Shown here piece by piece: positions 1-8,416 of a stretch of DNA of 31,575 nt (within the stretch, counting starts at the first letter, position 1; every line of letters begins with the position of its first letter). This DNA is from DATKDU01 sp035512595 (lineage in GTDB: Bacteria; Planctomycetota; Planctomycetia; Pirellulales; Pirellulaceae). The notes beneath the pieces are model-generated. The model ran no database searches, was not told the DNA's origin, and saw nothing but the letters and a program-made list of their open reading frames with translations. The translations under genes and the position numbers were made by a program. The stretch lies in the NCBI GenBank assembly GCA_035512595.1, contig DATKDU010000273.1:1-31575 (forward strand). The letters run 5' to 3'.

Positions 1-148
1 GGCGGCGGAAGCTGGCCGCCGCCCGTCATCGCCGCCGCGAAAAGAACTTGGAGTTACGTCAACCAACCTTGCCTTTGGAGGCCGGACCATCTGTTGCTAA
101 TTCCCCGCCGCCGCTGTCTCACTTCCGGTGAAACAAATCACGTCTAAT

Positions 149-673
149 TCACGGCTTGGCTTGCATCGTCTCTTGCGAAAGAGCCGCAACGAGTTCGGAA
201 GGTTTGCCAATCTTGATGGATCCGAACTTCTCAATCGCCTCCTTGCGAGACAGGAAGTCTTTGTCCCAAGTCACGAACCAATCGTATCCGTTTTCCGCGG
301 CGTACATGAAGTGCTTGGCGTCGTCGGGCTCCAGTCCTGCGCCGCGCAGGTCGGCATAAAGCGAGTCGTCAACAATGTCCGTGACGATTGGATTGCAGAT
401 TGAGCCGCCGTATGGATCGGAAAGGGTGAACGAGCCGAGCACCCGATGATCGTCGGCAGCGATGTCGAGGCCATGCAATCCCTCCTTCAGTGCCGTTTGG
501 TGCTGGACTGGCGCCCGCTCTATTTCTCTTGGCGATTGGCGGGATGTCCCTAGCACAATCTTTCCCGCCTCTTGCATCTGCTGTAGCTGGTCCAACGCCT
601 GAAGCTCGGAGTCGGGCGCCTGGCGTCTGGTGATTGACGAGACGACGGAGTTTTCCAAATACGCTCGGATCAT
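149..673 (-). CDS. PIN-domain-like protein (possible VapC-type nuclease)
   Basis: 174 residues. The C-terminal half looks like a PIN ribonuclease fold: an acidic helix with DDAKHFMYAAENGYDWFVTWDKDFL-type content (about residues 115-140), where the Asp residues of WDKDF would be metal ligands. The N-terminus begins MIRAYLENSVVSS, where PIN proteins usually have an Asp followed by Asn/Ser; here the position is Glu, so activity is uncertain. The ATG at 673 is supported by AGGAG about 8 bases upstream. The middle (residues 20-70) is Gln/Glu-rich and unusual for a short VapC. No antitoxin gene is visible next to it; the 148 bases to the left edge hold nothing I recognise. It could be a solitary PIN protein rather than a toxin. 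Fold assignment is by eye only. Confidence 0.6.
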   Translation of the reverse strand: MIRAYLENSVVSSITRRQAPDSELQALDQLQQMQEAGKIVLGTSRQSPREIERAPVQHQTALKEGLHGLDIAADDHRVLGSFTLSDPYGGSICNPIVTDIVDDSLYADLRGAGLEPDDAKHFMYAAENGYDWFVTWDKDFLSRKEAIEKFGSIKIGKPSELVAALSQETMQAKP

Positions 674-753
674 TTCGTGCTCCTGGGAGGGGGTGCGGAA
701 TTATACGCATTGCGCGGCAGGGGAACTTGTAACGCGAAACCCGAGTCTCAAAC

Positions 754-1024
754 TTGTCCCTCGCGGAGCGAGAGGACTACATTGAAGACCCTCACCCCAG
801 CCGAAACCCGGAGGCAGGTTTGCCTCCGGCTAAGACCCCTCACCCCGACCCTCTCCCAGCGGGAGAGGGAGAATTAAACCCGCCCCCTCCCGTCGAAACC
901 GGCCGCCGCAGTTGCGACTCGAGGCCGGCGATGGCGAGGTCGTCGAGGGGACGCATGCGGGCGAGACTGGAAGCAAACCCTCACCCGACGGCGGAGCCGT
1001 CACCCTCTCCCAAGGGGAGAGGGT
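754..1024. repeat. Cluster of REP-like palindromes in the 674-1038 intergenic stretch
   Basis: The 365 bases between the PIN gene and tssG contain no supportable gene but four palindromic units. These are a CTCGCGGAGCGAG-type unit ending in GACTACATT (760-783); CCGGAGGCA/TGCCTCCGG with loop GGTT (808-829); CCCTCTCCC/GGGAGAGGG with loop AGC (849-869); and ACCCTCTCCC/GGGAGAGGGT with loop AAG (1002-1024). The last lies 15 bases beyond the tssG stop and could act as an end-of-transcript hairpin, although it has no T-tract. The first unit recurs inside the LarA-like gene at 12839-12955. Repeats of the form CCCTCACCC...CTCTCCC are common in GC-rich genomes. Confidence 0.75.
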
Positions 1025-1038
1025 TTGTTGCGTGGGGG

Positions 1039-2151
1039 CTACGTTGCCGCAAATACCGCCTCGTCCGCGTCCCGCGTGCGCGGGCCGCTGGCTAGCCAGC
1101 CGTTGCGGCCGAGCATGGTCTGCTCGCCGCGGGCACTGCCGAGCTGCGCCGTGGGAACCTCGTCGCGCCGCAGCACAGGCTGCACCACAAAGTCCAGCGT
1201 GGGGCCGGCATACAGCCGCACCAGGTCGGCGAGTTGGGCCAGCAGCTTACCCCCCGGCAGGAATGCCGCGAATTGGCGGTAGGTCAGCGGCCCGAGGCGA
1301 ATGCGAAACAGGTTTTGCACGTCCCACACGCGACTACCCACGATCGTGTCGCGTCCCAGGGAGCAGTGCTGACCGCGGCGATTGGCGGCCGACGGCATCT
1401 TCGAGCGCTGATCGGCGGCCAGATTGATCCACCGCCCTTCGAACTGGGCGACTTCGGCGGCGGTCTCAAAGTGATCGGACAGCAGGGCGGCCAGGGCGCT
1501 GGCCGAGCGGCATTGGCGGCTGTAGTGCCCGGAGTAGAAGAGGACCGTCTCGTCGGCGGCCTGCATGCGGTCGGCCAGGCCGGGAGTGCCGAGGCCGACG
1601 AGGGCGCGGAGAACGAGGGTGAAGGGGTCTTCGCTGCGGCTGGCCCGCTGCGGGTCGAGAGCGGCCGTTTGGAAGCGGCGCTCCAGCTCGATCGGCAGCC
1701 GGTACTTCCGCCAGGCGCGGTAGAAGAGGGAGACCGAGCGATGCTGGAGGATGTTGAGGAACTCGGTGAGGGCGTGGTCCTGGTTGTGGGTGCGGGAGAT
1801 GGCTTCGCTGGTGTAGTGCTGCGGCAAGACGCCGCTGGGCCCGATGAGGCCGAGGAAGGTGACCTTCATCTCGGCGGGGCGCGCGGGGCCGCGAGCGCGC
1901 TCGGGGATTTTGAGGTCGCTGACGGCGGCGGCCGGAAAGGCGGAGGTGGCCGGCACTTGGAAGCGGACGATCTCCTCGGCCGGGCGGGCGTCCTCGCCGA
2001 CGCTCTGCGGCGGCGGCATTTGCTCCGCGGCGGCGCGCTCCCAGGCGATCCACTCCAGCAAGCGGACCGCCTGAAAGAACTCGAATTCCCAGGGGCGCTC
2101 GTGGAGCCGGTCGCTCAGAGGAGGGCCCGCTCCCCCGATCGCATCGGCCAT
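1039..2151 (-). CDS. tssG: Type VI secretion baseplate subunit TssG
   Basis: 370 residues, a normal TssG (ImpH/VasB) length. TssG with TssE, TssF and TssK forms the cytoplasmic baseplate wedge on which the contractile sheath polymerises. Recognisable features are the N-terminal RPWEFEFFQAVRLLEW, the central FLGLIGPSGVLPQHYT and the following HALTEFLNILQHRSVSLFYRAWRKYR region, the most conserved part of the family. I place the start at ATG 2151 because GAGGAG lies about 8 bases upstream; a TTG two codons earlier is also possible. The start overlaps the 3' end of tssF by 37 bases, so the two are translationally coupled. It is the last gene of the block; a palindrome at 1002-1024 follows the stop. 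Confidence 0.93.
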   Translation of the reverse strand: MADAIGGAGPPLSDRLHERPWEFEFFQAVRLLEWIAWERAAAEQMPPPQSVGEDARPAEEIVRFQVPATSAFPAAAVSDLKIPERARGPARPAEMKVTFLGLIGPSGVLPQHYTSEAISRTHNQDHALTEFLNILQHRSVSLFYRAWRKYRLPIELERRFQTAALDPQRASRSEDPFTLVLRALVGLGTPGLADRMQAADETVLFYSGHYSRQCRSASALAALLSDHFETAAEVAQFEGRWINLAADQRSKMPSAANRRGQHCSLGRDTIVGSRVWDVQNLFRIRLGPLTYRQFAAFLPGGKLLAQLADLVRLYAGPTLDFVVQPVLRRDEVPTAQLGSARGEQTMLGRNGWLASGPRTRDADEAVFAAT

Positions 2152-4004
2152 TTCCAAGGCTCCTCTTGTCCCAGCCGCTGTTTCGACTGGACGGTGAGTT
2201 CGGTGAATGAGTTGAGCGAAACGTACAAACCGAGGAACCGATCGAGGACCGCGGCCAGGAGGTACCCGCCGAGGCCGGCGAGGCGGCTTTCGTCGATGGT
2301 GACGTGGATCGCCAGGCCGCGGCCGAAGCCGCCGGCCCGCCAGCCGATGCGGCGCGTCACCTTCTCGGTGCGGATGTCGATGATCGAGTCGATGAGGGCC
2401 TGCGTGTCGGCGGCGCGGCGGTAGTTATAGAGCTGGAGGATTTCGCGCAGTGCGGCGGCGGCATCTTCGCCCGATTCGAGCGACAGGTGGTTGAGGGAGA
2501 GATGCGAAACGAGACGCCACAGCGACAGATCGGCCAGCTCCGGCCGCAGCGGGCGCGTCGGCGGGGCGAGGCAGACGAGGCGCGCGACCGGCCCGGCCCC
2601 ATCGGGCAGGCTGAGCAGCGGGCGCGCCAGGCCGCCGGCCCCTTGCCCCGTGGGCAGGTAGCTCGGTGCGTCGCCATTGAAGCAGGTCGTCTGTACGCGG
2701 AGCGTGGCATCGACCGGCTGCGACGGACGAAAGCCGAGGTCCACGAGCGTGAGGAAGACTTCGCGGCGGAAGCGCGACGGATCGTTGGGGTCGCTGCCCG
2801 GGCCGTTCCGCGTGGAGGAGTGCCAGTACGCCTGCCGCGACTGGCCGAGCGAATGCTTCCAGGTGAAGAACGGGCGGTACTCGATCGCCTCGCCCGAGTT
2901 GGCGACCGATTCGACCCCTGCGACGGAGTAGATCTCGCAGGCCAGGCCGCGGCGAGCATCGGGAATCACCTTGTACTCGGTCTCGGTCTGCTGGAGCTGG
3001 AACGGATCGGCACTTTGCGGGAAGAGGTTGACGATGGGCGTGCAGCCGAGGCGGAGCGTCTGGGCGGAAAGCTCGCGCTCGAGGTCAGCGTCTCCTCGCT
3101 TGAGGAGCACGTACAAGTCGAGGGTGTCGCCGACGGCCCCTTCCAACTCGGCGAGCGCCGAGCGGCCCGTGGTGGAGTCCGTGAAGTGCAAATCGATGAA
3201 CAGGTGCTTGGCGGGGAAGGCGAAGTATTCCGTCAGCATCCGGTAGCCGCGGAACGTGCGGGGATCTTCGGGGAGCAGCGCTTCCTCCGGTGCGAAGCCG
3301 ACGAGGTCGATGGCCGCCGGCGGCAGCGTGGCGAACTTTTTCGCCGACGATCCGGCGGCCAGGCAGATTTCCAGCACGTCGTTCTTGAGCATCTCCAGCA
3401 GCCGGAAGACGTTGACTCCCTGGCCGCGGTCGAGGTGAATGCGGAGCTTGTCGAGCGAAAGTTGCGTGACCTTCGTCTCGGGGGAGAAGGTCTTCAGCCG
3501 CACGTGCAGCACCGCCTGGGCTCGCGATTCCAGCGGCGACTTCGGCGCTTCAAACGGTCGGCGCGTCATCCGCGCCTGCTCGATCCGCAGCGGCCAGAGC
3601 GTGGTGTCGTAAGCCGTGCGGTATTGGCACCGCTCGGAGAACATCGCATCGGGTTCGGTCTCGATGCTCGTGCCCCGCGGCACCTGGTGGCCGCTCAGCA
3701 GCTCGTGCTGGCCCGCATCGAGCTCCATTTGCACCATGGCCAGCGACGGAATCGGCCGCAGGTAGTGCGGGTAGAGGACGCTGAGAATCGCTTCGGTCAG
3801 CTCGGGGAAGCTGTCGTCGAGCTTGTGGCGGATGCGGCCGTTGAGAAACGCGACCGCCTGCACCAGCCGCTCGACGTGCGGATCGCCGCCGGCGCCGAGC
3901 CGCAGCCGGCTGGCGACCTGCGGATGGCGCGTGGCGAAGTCGTCCCCCAGGGCCGTGAGCTGCTTCAGCTCGCGCTCGAAATACGGGAGCAGCTCGTCGC
4001 TCAT
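2115..4004 (-). CDS. tssF: Type VI secretion baseplate subunit TssF
   Basis: 629 residues, typical of TssF (ImpG/VasA). It starts MSDELLPYFERELKQL and continues with the family hallmarks FLNGRIRHKLDDSFPELTEA and LYPHYLRPIPSLAMVQ (about residues 50-95), followed by the long conserved body. TssF dimerises with TssG in the baseplate wedge around VgrG. The start at 4004 is set by the family start and by a 4-base ATGA overlap with the tssE stop (4001-4004); an upstream in-frame extension to 4082 lies inside tssE and is rejected. Its 3' end overlaps tssG. The very long open frame on the opposite strand here is a GC-rich shadow. Confidence 0.95.
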   Translation of the reverse strand: MSDELLPYFERELKQLTALGDDFATRHPQVASRLRLGAGGDPHVERLVQAVAFLNGRIRHKLDDSFPELTEAILSVLYPHYLRPIPSLAMVQMELDAGQHELLSGHQVPRGTSIETEPDAMFSERCQYRTAYDTTLWPLRIEQARMTRRPFEAPKSPLESRAQAVLHVRLKTFSPETKVTQLSLDKLRIHLDRGQGVNVFRLLEMLKNDVLEICLAAGSSAKKFATLPPAAIDLVGFAPEEALLPEDPRTFRGYRMLTEYFAFPAKHLFIDLHFTDSTTGRSALAELEGAVGDTLDLYVLLKRGDADLERELSAQTLRLGCTPIVNLFPQSADPFQLQQTETEYKVIPDARRGLACEIYSVAGVESVANSGEAIEYRPFFTWKHSLGQSRQAYWHSSTRNGPGSDPNDPSRFRREVFLTLVDLGFRPSQPVDATLRVQTTCFNGDAPSYLPTGQGAGGLARPLLSLPDGAGPVARLVCLAPPTRPLRPELADLSLWRLVSHLSLNHLSLESGEDAAAALREILQLYNYRRAADTQALIDSIIDIRTEKVTRRIGWRAGGFGRGLAIHVTIDESRLAGLGGYLLAAVLDRFLGLYVSLNSFTELTVQSKQRLGQEEPWKWPMRSGERALL

Positions 4005-4498
4005 GGCTTGCTGGCTCCCTTGACCACGACTTTGCCGGTGGCCGGCTCGAGGACGGTGGTGAAGCGAACCTGCTCCTGCCACGGCTCGACGTGCAGCACC
4101 CCTTCAATCTGGAAGCGGAGCGTCCGATCGACCGACGGCTCGTCCTGGAGCGGCACGACGCGGACTTTCCTCAGCCGCGGCTCGAAGCGCTCGATCGCCT
4201 GCACGACTTGCTCGAAGACCACGTCCGGGTTCTGCGCCGCCTGCATGTTGCCGCCGCAGAAATCGGGCAGCCCGTAATTGATCAGCGACGATGCCAGACC
4301 CTCGCCAAATTCCGACTGCCGCGTGCAGCGCCAGCGGGTGTTCAGCAGGTTCTCCAGGTCCCGCCGGACGGCGGCCCGCAACTCGCCGATCGACTGGTAC
4401 GGCCGCAGTGCCGCGGTGCTGCCGCCTTGATCGACGTCGTAGAGCCGATCGAGAAGCGAGGGAGTCAAGCGATCGGCGGGTCCGGGAGTTCTGTCCAT
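4001..4498 (-). CDS. tssE: Type VI secretion baseplate subunit TssE (gp25-like)
   Basis: 165 residues, GPW/gp25 family. TssE is the T6SS homologue of T4 gp25, the baseplate piece that nucleates sheath assembly. Visible motifs: LTPSLLDRLYD at the N-terminus, AVRRDLENLLNTRWR (about residues 43-57), SSLINYGLPDF (about 70-80) and IERFEPRLRKVRV (about 102-114), all in the order expected for the family. The stop TGA overlaps the tssF ATG (ATGA), so expression is coupled. The start codon at 4498 has no strong ribosome site; just upstream is a heptamer repeat array (4510-4537) that separates it from the second tssC gene. Confidence 0.93.
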   Translation of the reverse strand: MDRTPGPADRLTPSLLDRLYDVDQGGSTAALRPYQSIGELRAAVRRDLENLLNTRWRCTRQSEFGEGLASSLINYGLPDFCGGNMQAAQNPDVVFEQVVQAIERFEPRLRKVRVVPLQDEPSVDRTLRFQIEGVLHVEPWQEQVRFTTVLEPATGKVVVKGASKP

Positions 4499-4509
4499 GG
4501 TGGGCAGGA

Positions 4510-4537
4510 TTCAGGGTTCAGGGTTCGGGGTTCAGGA
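4510..4537. repeat. Heptamer array between tssC2 and tssE
   Basis: Four tandem 7-base units of the type TTCAGGG (third unit TTCGGGG, fourth TTCAGGA) fill most of the gap between the tssC2 stop codon (4539-4541) and the tssE start (4498). Read on the transcribed strand the units are CTGAACC-like and begin right after the stop. A related array lies in the tssB-tssC gap. Confidence 0.8.
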
Positions 4538-4538
4538 G

Positions 4539-6110
4539 TTAGCCCCCTGGTCCTTGCAGCCGATGCACGAGCCGCAGCGAGGCCGACAGGCCGTGCAATT
4601 GGTAGTGCGGGAGGAGCTTCATTTCCAGACGGTACGCCCCAGCATGCCCCGGAATTTCGGCCACGGTCACCTCGGCCTGCCGCAGCGGATACCGAGCCTT
4701 GACGTGCGGCTTGGCGTGCGCGTCGTCGGCGACAAATCCGCTCACCCACTGCGTCAAATACGACTGCAGCGATTCGGCCGTCTCCAGCGTGCCGATCTTC
4801 TGCCGGCAGAGGACCTTCAGGTAATGGGCAAACCGCGAAGCGCACAAAACGTACTGCAGCATGGCCGACATGACCGCGTTGGTATTGGCGACGTCGTCGG
4901 CGAACTTTGCCGGCTGGTGGACCGAGGCGTTGGAGAAGAAAGCGGAGAACTCCGTGCCCGGGCAAGCCGACAGGGGAATGAACCCCAGCTCCGACAACTC
5001 CGCCTCTTGATCGCCGCCGATCACCACTTCGGTCGAGGTCTTCAGTCCCACACCGACCCGGTCGGTCGAGAACGAATCAACCGCCAGCCCCGATACCAGG
5101 CCGCCGGTGGCGACACCCCGCTCGAAGCCGCGGATGTCGGCAAACCAGCTTGTCTCGACGAACGCCCGCAGCACCACGCTGCCGAAGGCGTACGCCGCAT
5201 TGCCCCACAAGTACCGCTGCCGCTTGTCGCTCTGGGCCACATCCTCGCTGAAGCGAAAGCCGTCCTGACGCTCGACGTCCAAGTGATACGGCACGCGCAT
5301 CAGCACGCGGGGGAGGGTCAAGCCGACGAACCGCATGTCCTCGCTCTGCCGCAGCTCGCGCCACTGGATGTAGTCCGGCCGCTGAAAGTCCTTCTCCAGC
5401 GGCAATCCGATCTCGAGCTTCTGAAAATCGTCGAGGCCGAAGAACTGCGGCGCAGCGGCCGCCACGAACGGCGCAAAGGACGCGGCAGCGACCGCCCCCA
5501 GCGACGCCAGCGTATCGAGGTCGTCGGGATGATTGCGGAATTCGTAGTCGCCGATCAAGAGGCCAAACGGCTCGCCGCCGGCGTGGCCGAACTCGGATTC
5601 ATACACGGCGCGAAAGATAGCCGACTGGTCGAACTGCGACGCGGTCGAAGCATCGTCCCTTAGCTCGCGCTTGGTTGCCGACAATACGCGCAGGACGATG
5701 CGGACGTTTTCCCCCAGCTCTTCCGCCCGGGCCAGCTCCTGGCGAGCCTGATCGCGCAGGTAGTCCAGTCCCCGCCACGACGCCTCCAGCGACTGGAGCC
5801 GCGGATGGTGCACAACGGCATTCACCTGCCGCGAAAGGAGCGTATCGATGCGCGCCACGGCGGCGTCGAGCAAGCGGGCGGCTTGCTTGCGTCCGATTCG
5901 CAAATCGTCCCCAAACAATTGCCGCAGGGCAGCCAGCGGAGACGAAGCGGCCAGCAGTTGGCTCAGCGAGTCGGCCGGCGGAACGGGCCGCGCATCTGCC
6001 CGCGCGGCGGCCAGACCGAGCAGAGAATCAAGCAAGGGCGTGCCGGCGGCAGCCTGCGGCGCATCGGCAAAGTTGGGCGAAGCGGCGGCGGATTGAGAAC
6101 GAACCTGCAT
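4539..6110 (-). CDS. Second TssC-family sheath protein (TssC paralogue)
   Basis: 523 residues from ATG 6110. It aligns throughout with the tssC product encoded just upstream: SWRGLDYLRDQAR, FDQSAIFRAVYESEFG, GGEPFGLLIGDYEFRNHPDD, QWRELRQSEDMRFVGLTLPRVL, and a C-terminal ARFAHYLKVL..KIG region. TssC normally pairs with TssB in the contractile sheath. The N-terminal 80 residues are longer, Ala/Pro-rich and unlike the paralogue. Two TssC-like genes in one locus (impC/impD) are known in Rhizobium and Agrobacterium, so this is probably a real second component, perhaps at a sheath end or baseplate (inference). A TTG at 6158 would add 16 residues but lies inside a stem-loop (6155-6187), so I prefer 6110, with GGAAGCGAGG upstream. 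Confidence 0.88.
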   Translation of the reverse strand: MQVRSQSAAASPNFADAPQAAAGTPLLDSLLGLAAARADARPVPPADSLSQLLAASSPLAALRQLFGDDLRIGRKQAARLLDAAVARIDTLLSRQVNAVVHHPRLQSLEASWRGLDYLRDQARQELARAEELGENVRIVLRVLSATKRELRDDASTASQFDQSAIFRAVYESEFGHAGGEPFGLLIGDYEFRNHPDDLDTLASLGAVAAASFAPFVAAAAPQFFGLDDFQKLEIGLPLEKDFQRPDYIQWRELRQSEDMRFVGLTLPRVLMRVPYHLDVERQDGFRFSEDVAQSDKRQRYLWGNAAYAFGSVVLRAFVETSWFADIRGFERGVATGGLVSGLAVDSFSTDRVGVGLKTSTEVVIGGDQEAELSELGFIPLSACPGTEFSAFFSNASVHQPAKFADDVANTNAVMSAMLQYVLCASRFAHYLKVLCRQKIGTLETAESLQSYLTQWVSGFVADDAHAKPHVKARYPLRQAEVTVAEIPGHAGAYRLEMKLLPHYQLHGLSASLRLVHRLQGPGG

Positions 6111-6154
6111 CGGGCCGACTTGCCTCGCTTCCAGAACGCGCCATGTCCGCTCCG

Positions 6155-6187
6155 GCAAGGATTCGGAGAAAGGGACCGAATCCTTGC
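6155..6187 (-). promoter_or_regulatory. 12-bp stem-loop between the two tssC genes
   Basis: Perfect inverted repeat GCAAGGATTCGG / CCGAATCCTTGC with a 9-base loop, in the 111-base gap between the tssC stop (6222) and the tssC2 start (6110). It lacks a clear T-tract on the transcribed strand, so it is more likely an RNA-processing or attenuation element that makes tssC more abundant than the genes after it than a full terminator. This role is inference. Confidence 0.6.
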
Positions 6188-6221
6188 GAGTTCGACCATC
6201 CAGCGCGACGCAATGCCGCGT

Positions 6222-7718
6222 TTATCCCGCCGCGGGAATCCGGGCGACCATGCTGATGGCGGTGTTCAACTCCTCGAGTTGCAGCCACGGCCGCAGCAGG
6301 GCCTTGGCGTTGTAAGCGCCGGGCTTGCCGGGAATCTCCTCGACGACGATCTTCGCTTCGGCCAGGGGGTACTTGGCCTTCATCTCGGGGCTGGCCTTGG
6401 GATCGTCCAGGATGTACTGGGAGATCCAGCGGTTGAGCCACGACTCGACGTTCTCGCGCTCCATGAATTGCCCCAGCTTCTCGCGCCCCAGAACCTTCAG
6501 GTAATGGGCAATCCGGCCGGCCGCCATGATGTACGGCAAGCGGGCGGAAATCTCGGCATTGGCCGAGGCATCGGGCCGGTCGTACTTCTTGGGCTTCTGC
6601 GTCGTCTGGCCTCCCAGAAAGATGGCCTTGGCCGAGTTCTTGTGATGCACCAGCGCCATGAACCCGAGCTTGGAAAGCTCGGCATCGCGGCGGTCGGGAA
6701 TCAACACCTCGGTCGGAACCTTGACTTTGCGGTCCCCTTCTTCGCTGGTGAAGACGTGGACCGGCAGATCCTCGACCAGGCCGCCGTTCTCGTAACCGCG
6801 AATGGCGGTACACCAGTTGGTCTTGGCAAAGGCGTCGGTCAACCGCGTCCCCAGGGCATAGGCCGCGTTCATCCAAGTGTAATGGCCGTGAGCGACGGGC
6901 TTGTGATTCCCCTGCTCGTCCTGCTCCACTTCTTCGAAGTCGAACTCGTCGATTTTCTTGGTCGCTTCGCTGTAAGGGAGGCGGGCCAGGACGCGCGGCA
7001 TCGTCAACACCACGAACCGCGAGTCTTCCGATTCGCGGAACTCGCGCCACTTGATCCAGTCCGGTCCCTGGAAGATTTTTTCCAGATCGCGGGGCCGGTT
7101 CAACTCGGTGAAGGTGTCGAAGCCGAACATCTTCGGGGAGGCGGCGGAAATGAACGGGCAGAATCCCGAAGCAGCGACCTGCTTCATGTTCTCCAACAGC
7201 GACATGTCGTCGGGATGGTTGGAGAACTCATAGTCGCCGATCAGGGCGGCATAAGGCTCGCCGCCCGCCTGGCCGAATTCGTGGGTGTAGATCTTCTTGA
7301 AGGCCTCGCTCTGGTCGAACTCGATGGCGTCTTCCAAGTCCTTGCGAAGCTCGTTCTTGGAGACATTGAACATCTTGAGCTTGAGCGTGGCGCAGGTCTC
7401 GGACTTCATCACCAGGTGATTCAGTCCCCGCCAGCTCCCTTCCAGGCGCTGGAACTCCGCGGCGTGCATCACGGCCGACAGTTGCTGCGACAGCTTCGTG
7501 TCGAGCTCCTTGATGGCGGCCTTGATCGTGTTGGCGAACGACCGTTTGTAGACGACCGACCCCTGCATCGCCTGGTCGATCAGGTTGGTGACCAGGTCCT
7601 CGACCTGCCTGCGCTCGACGGTGCTGGGAGCGTTTTCGAGGATGCGATCGAGCAAGCCATCCACGGACTCCACGGCCGCGGCTGCCTGCGGTTGCGTTTT
7701 TTGTTCACCCTGACTCAT
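6222..7718 (-). CDS. tssC: Type VI secretion sheath large subunit TssC
   Basis: 498 residues, the usual length of TssC (VipB/EvpB). With TssB it polymerises into the contractile sheath that drives the Hcp tube. Diagnostic segments: EGSWRGLNHLVMKSE, EFDQSEAFKKIYTHEFG, GGEPYAALIGDYEFSNHPDD, WIKWREFRESEDSRFVVL, and near the C-terminus RIAHYLKVLGREKLG and LNRWISQYI. The start ATG at 7718 has a strong AGGAGA site upstream and matches the family start; an in-frame extension to 7853 runs through heptamer repeats and is rejected. tssB lies upstream with a 135-base gap; the stem-loop at 6155-6187 lies downstream. Confidence 0.96.
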   Translation of the reverse strand: MSQGEQKTQPQAAAAVESVDGLLDRILENAPSTVERRQVEDLVTNLIDQAMQGSVVYKRSFANTIKAAIKELDTKLSQQLSAVMHAAEFQRLEGSWRGLNHLVMKSETCATLKLKMFNVSKNELRKDLEDAIEFDQSEAFKKIYTHEFGQAGGEPYAALIGDYEFSNHPDDMSLLENMKQVAASGFCPFISAASPKMFGFDTFTELNRPRDLEKIFQGPDWIKWREFRESEDSRFVVLTMPRVLARLPYSEATKKIDEFDFEEVEQDEQGNHKPVAHGHYTWMNAAYALGTRLTDAFAKTNWCTAIRGYENGGLVEDLPVHVFTSEEGDRKVKVPTEVLIPDRRDAELSKLGFMALVHHKNSAKAIFLGGQTTQKPKKYDRPDASANAEISARLPYIMAAGRIAHYLKVLGREKLGQFMERENVESWLNRWISQYILDDPKASPEMKAKYPLAEAKIVVEEIPGKPGAYNAKALLRPWLQLEELNTAISMVARIPAAG

Positions 7719-7812
7719 GAATGTCTCCTGAAATGCGAGAGCAGAGAACAGAAGCGGCGATTGCAAATCTGCAATTGGCAATTTGCAATTGACAATGACC
7801 GTTGCCGCCTTC

Positions 7813-7854
7813 TGACTCCTGACACCTGACACCTGACACCTGACTCCTGACACC
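7813..7854. repeat. Heptamer array between tssB and tssC
   Basis: Six tandem 7-base units (TGACTCC, three TGACACC, TGACTCC, TGACACC) that abut the tssB stop codon (7854-7856). Next to it, 7765-7798, is AT-richer DNA with repeated AATTGCAAAT-type words. It is not a CRISPR array: there are no spacers. Such arrays are typical intergenic repeats of planctomycetes. Confidence 0.85.
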
Positions 7855-8351
7855 TACTCCTTGGGCTTGTCGCCCCCGCCCAGCGTTTTGACTTTTTCCG
7901 CATCCTTGAGGATCTCCGCGAGCATTTCCTCCGCGCCGTCGATCCGCTCGACGGTGCTGGCCAGATCGCGGAGCTTGTTGCGGACTTCCAGCAGTTTTTG
8001 CAGTGCCGGAATCTGGTTGACGATCTGCCCGGGCTCAAAATCCTTCATGGACTGGAACTTTAGGGCGACGGCCATCTCCGAGCTGTCCCCGGCCAGCGTG
8101 TTCTCGACGCGGAAGTTCAGCGTGGGGCTGATCCGCTTCATGACGTCGTTGATGTTGTCGCGGTCGATCTCCACGAACTCCCGCTGCGACAGCGGCTTGA
8201 GCTTGGTGTCCCCCGCATAGTCCCCCATGACCCCCAGCACGAAGGGCAGCTCCTTCACCTCCTGGGCATCCCCCGTTTCCACCTTGTAGGAGATGTGGAC
8301 GTGCGGCTTGCGGACCCGCGAAAGCTTGTCGTGAATCGATTCTTTGGCCAT
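7854..8351 (-). CDS. tssB: Type VI secretion sheath small subunit TssB
   Basis: 165 residues, standard for TssB (VipA). It begins MAKESIHDKLSRVRKPHVHISYKV, followed by the conserved LPFVLGVMGDYAG and PLSQREFVEIDRDN, then INDVMKRISPTLNFRVEN and KDFEPGQIVNQIPALQKLLEVRN: the full family signature in order. TssB partners TssC through the interlaced beta-strands of the sheath. ATG 8351 is the family start, with GGAG roughly 10 bases upstream. It follows tssA after 65 bases and precedes tssC, the canonical order. Confidence 0.97.
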   Translation of the reverse strand: MAKESIHDKLSRVRKPHVHISYKVETGDAQEVKELPFVLGVMGDYAGDTKLKPLSQREFVEIDRDNINDVMKRISPTLNFRVENTLAGDSSEMAVALKFQSMKDFEPGQIVNQIPALQKLLEVRNKLRDLASTVERIDGAEEMLAEILKDAEKVKTLGGGDKPKE

Positions 8352-8416
8352 GACGAAGGGACTCCAGCGAGTGAACGGCGACTAGGGGTAGGCAGGTGTT
8401 ATGCGGAATTTCACAA

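Noticed and set aside
128..403. Plus-strand open frame across the PIN gene.
   Set aside because: Antisense to the PIN-like frame, which has a ribosome site and domain features.
2304..4277. Very long open frame on the plus strand opposite tssF/tssE (657 codons), with similar ones at 5805-7829, 19797-20849 and, on the minus strand, 25509-27632.
   Set aside because: They lie antisense to genes with clear family signatures, have Arg/Gly/Leu-rich compositions without domains, and are explained by high GC.
6110..6158. TTG start at 6158 for the second tssC gene.
   Set aside because: It lies inside a 12-bp stem-loop and lacks a ribosome site; ATG 6110 is better.
7813..7854. Possible CRISPR array.
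   Set aside because: Units are 7 bases without spacers: a simple heptamer tandem repeat.
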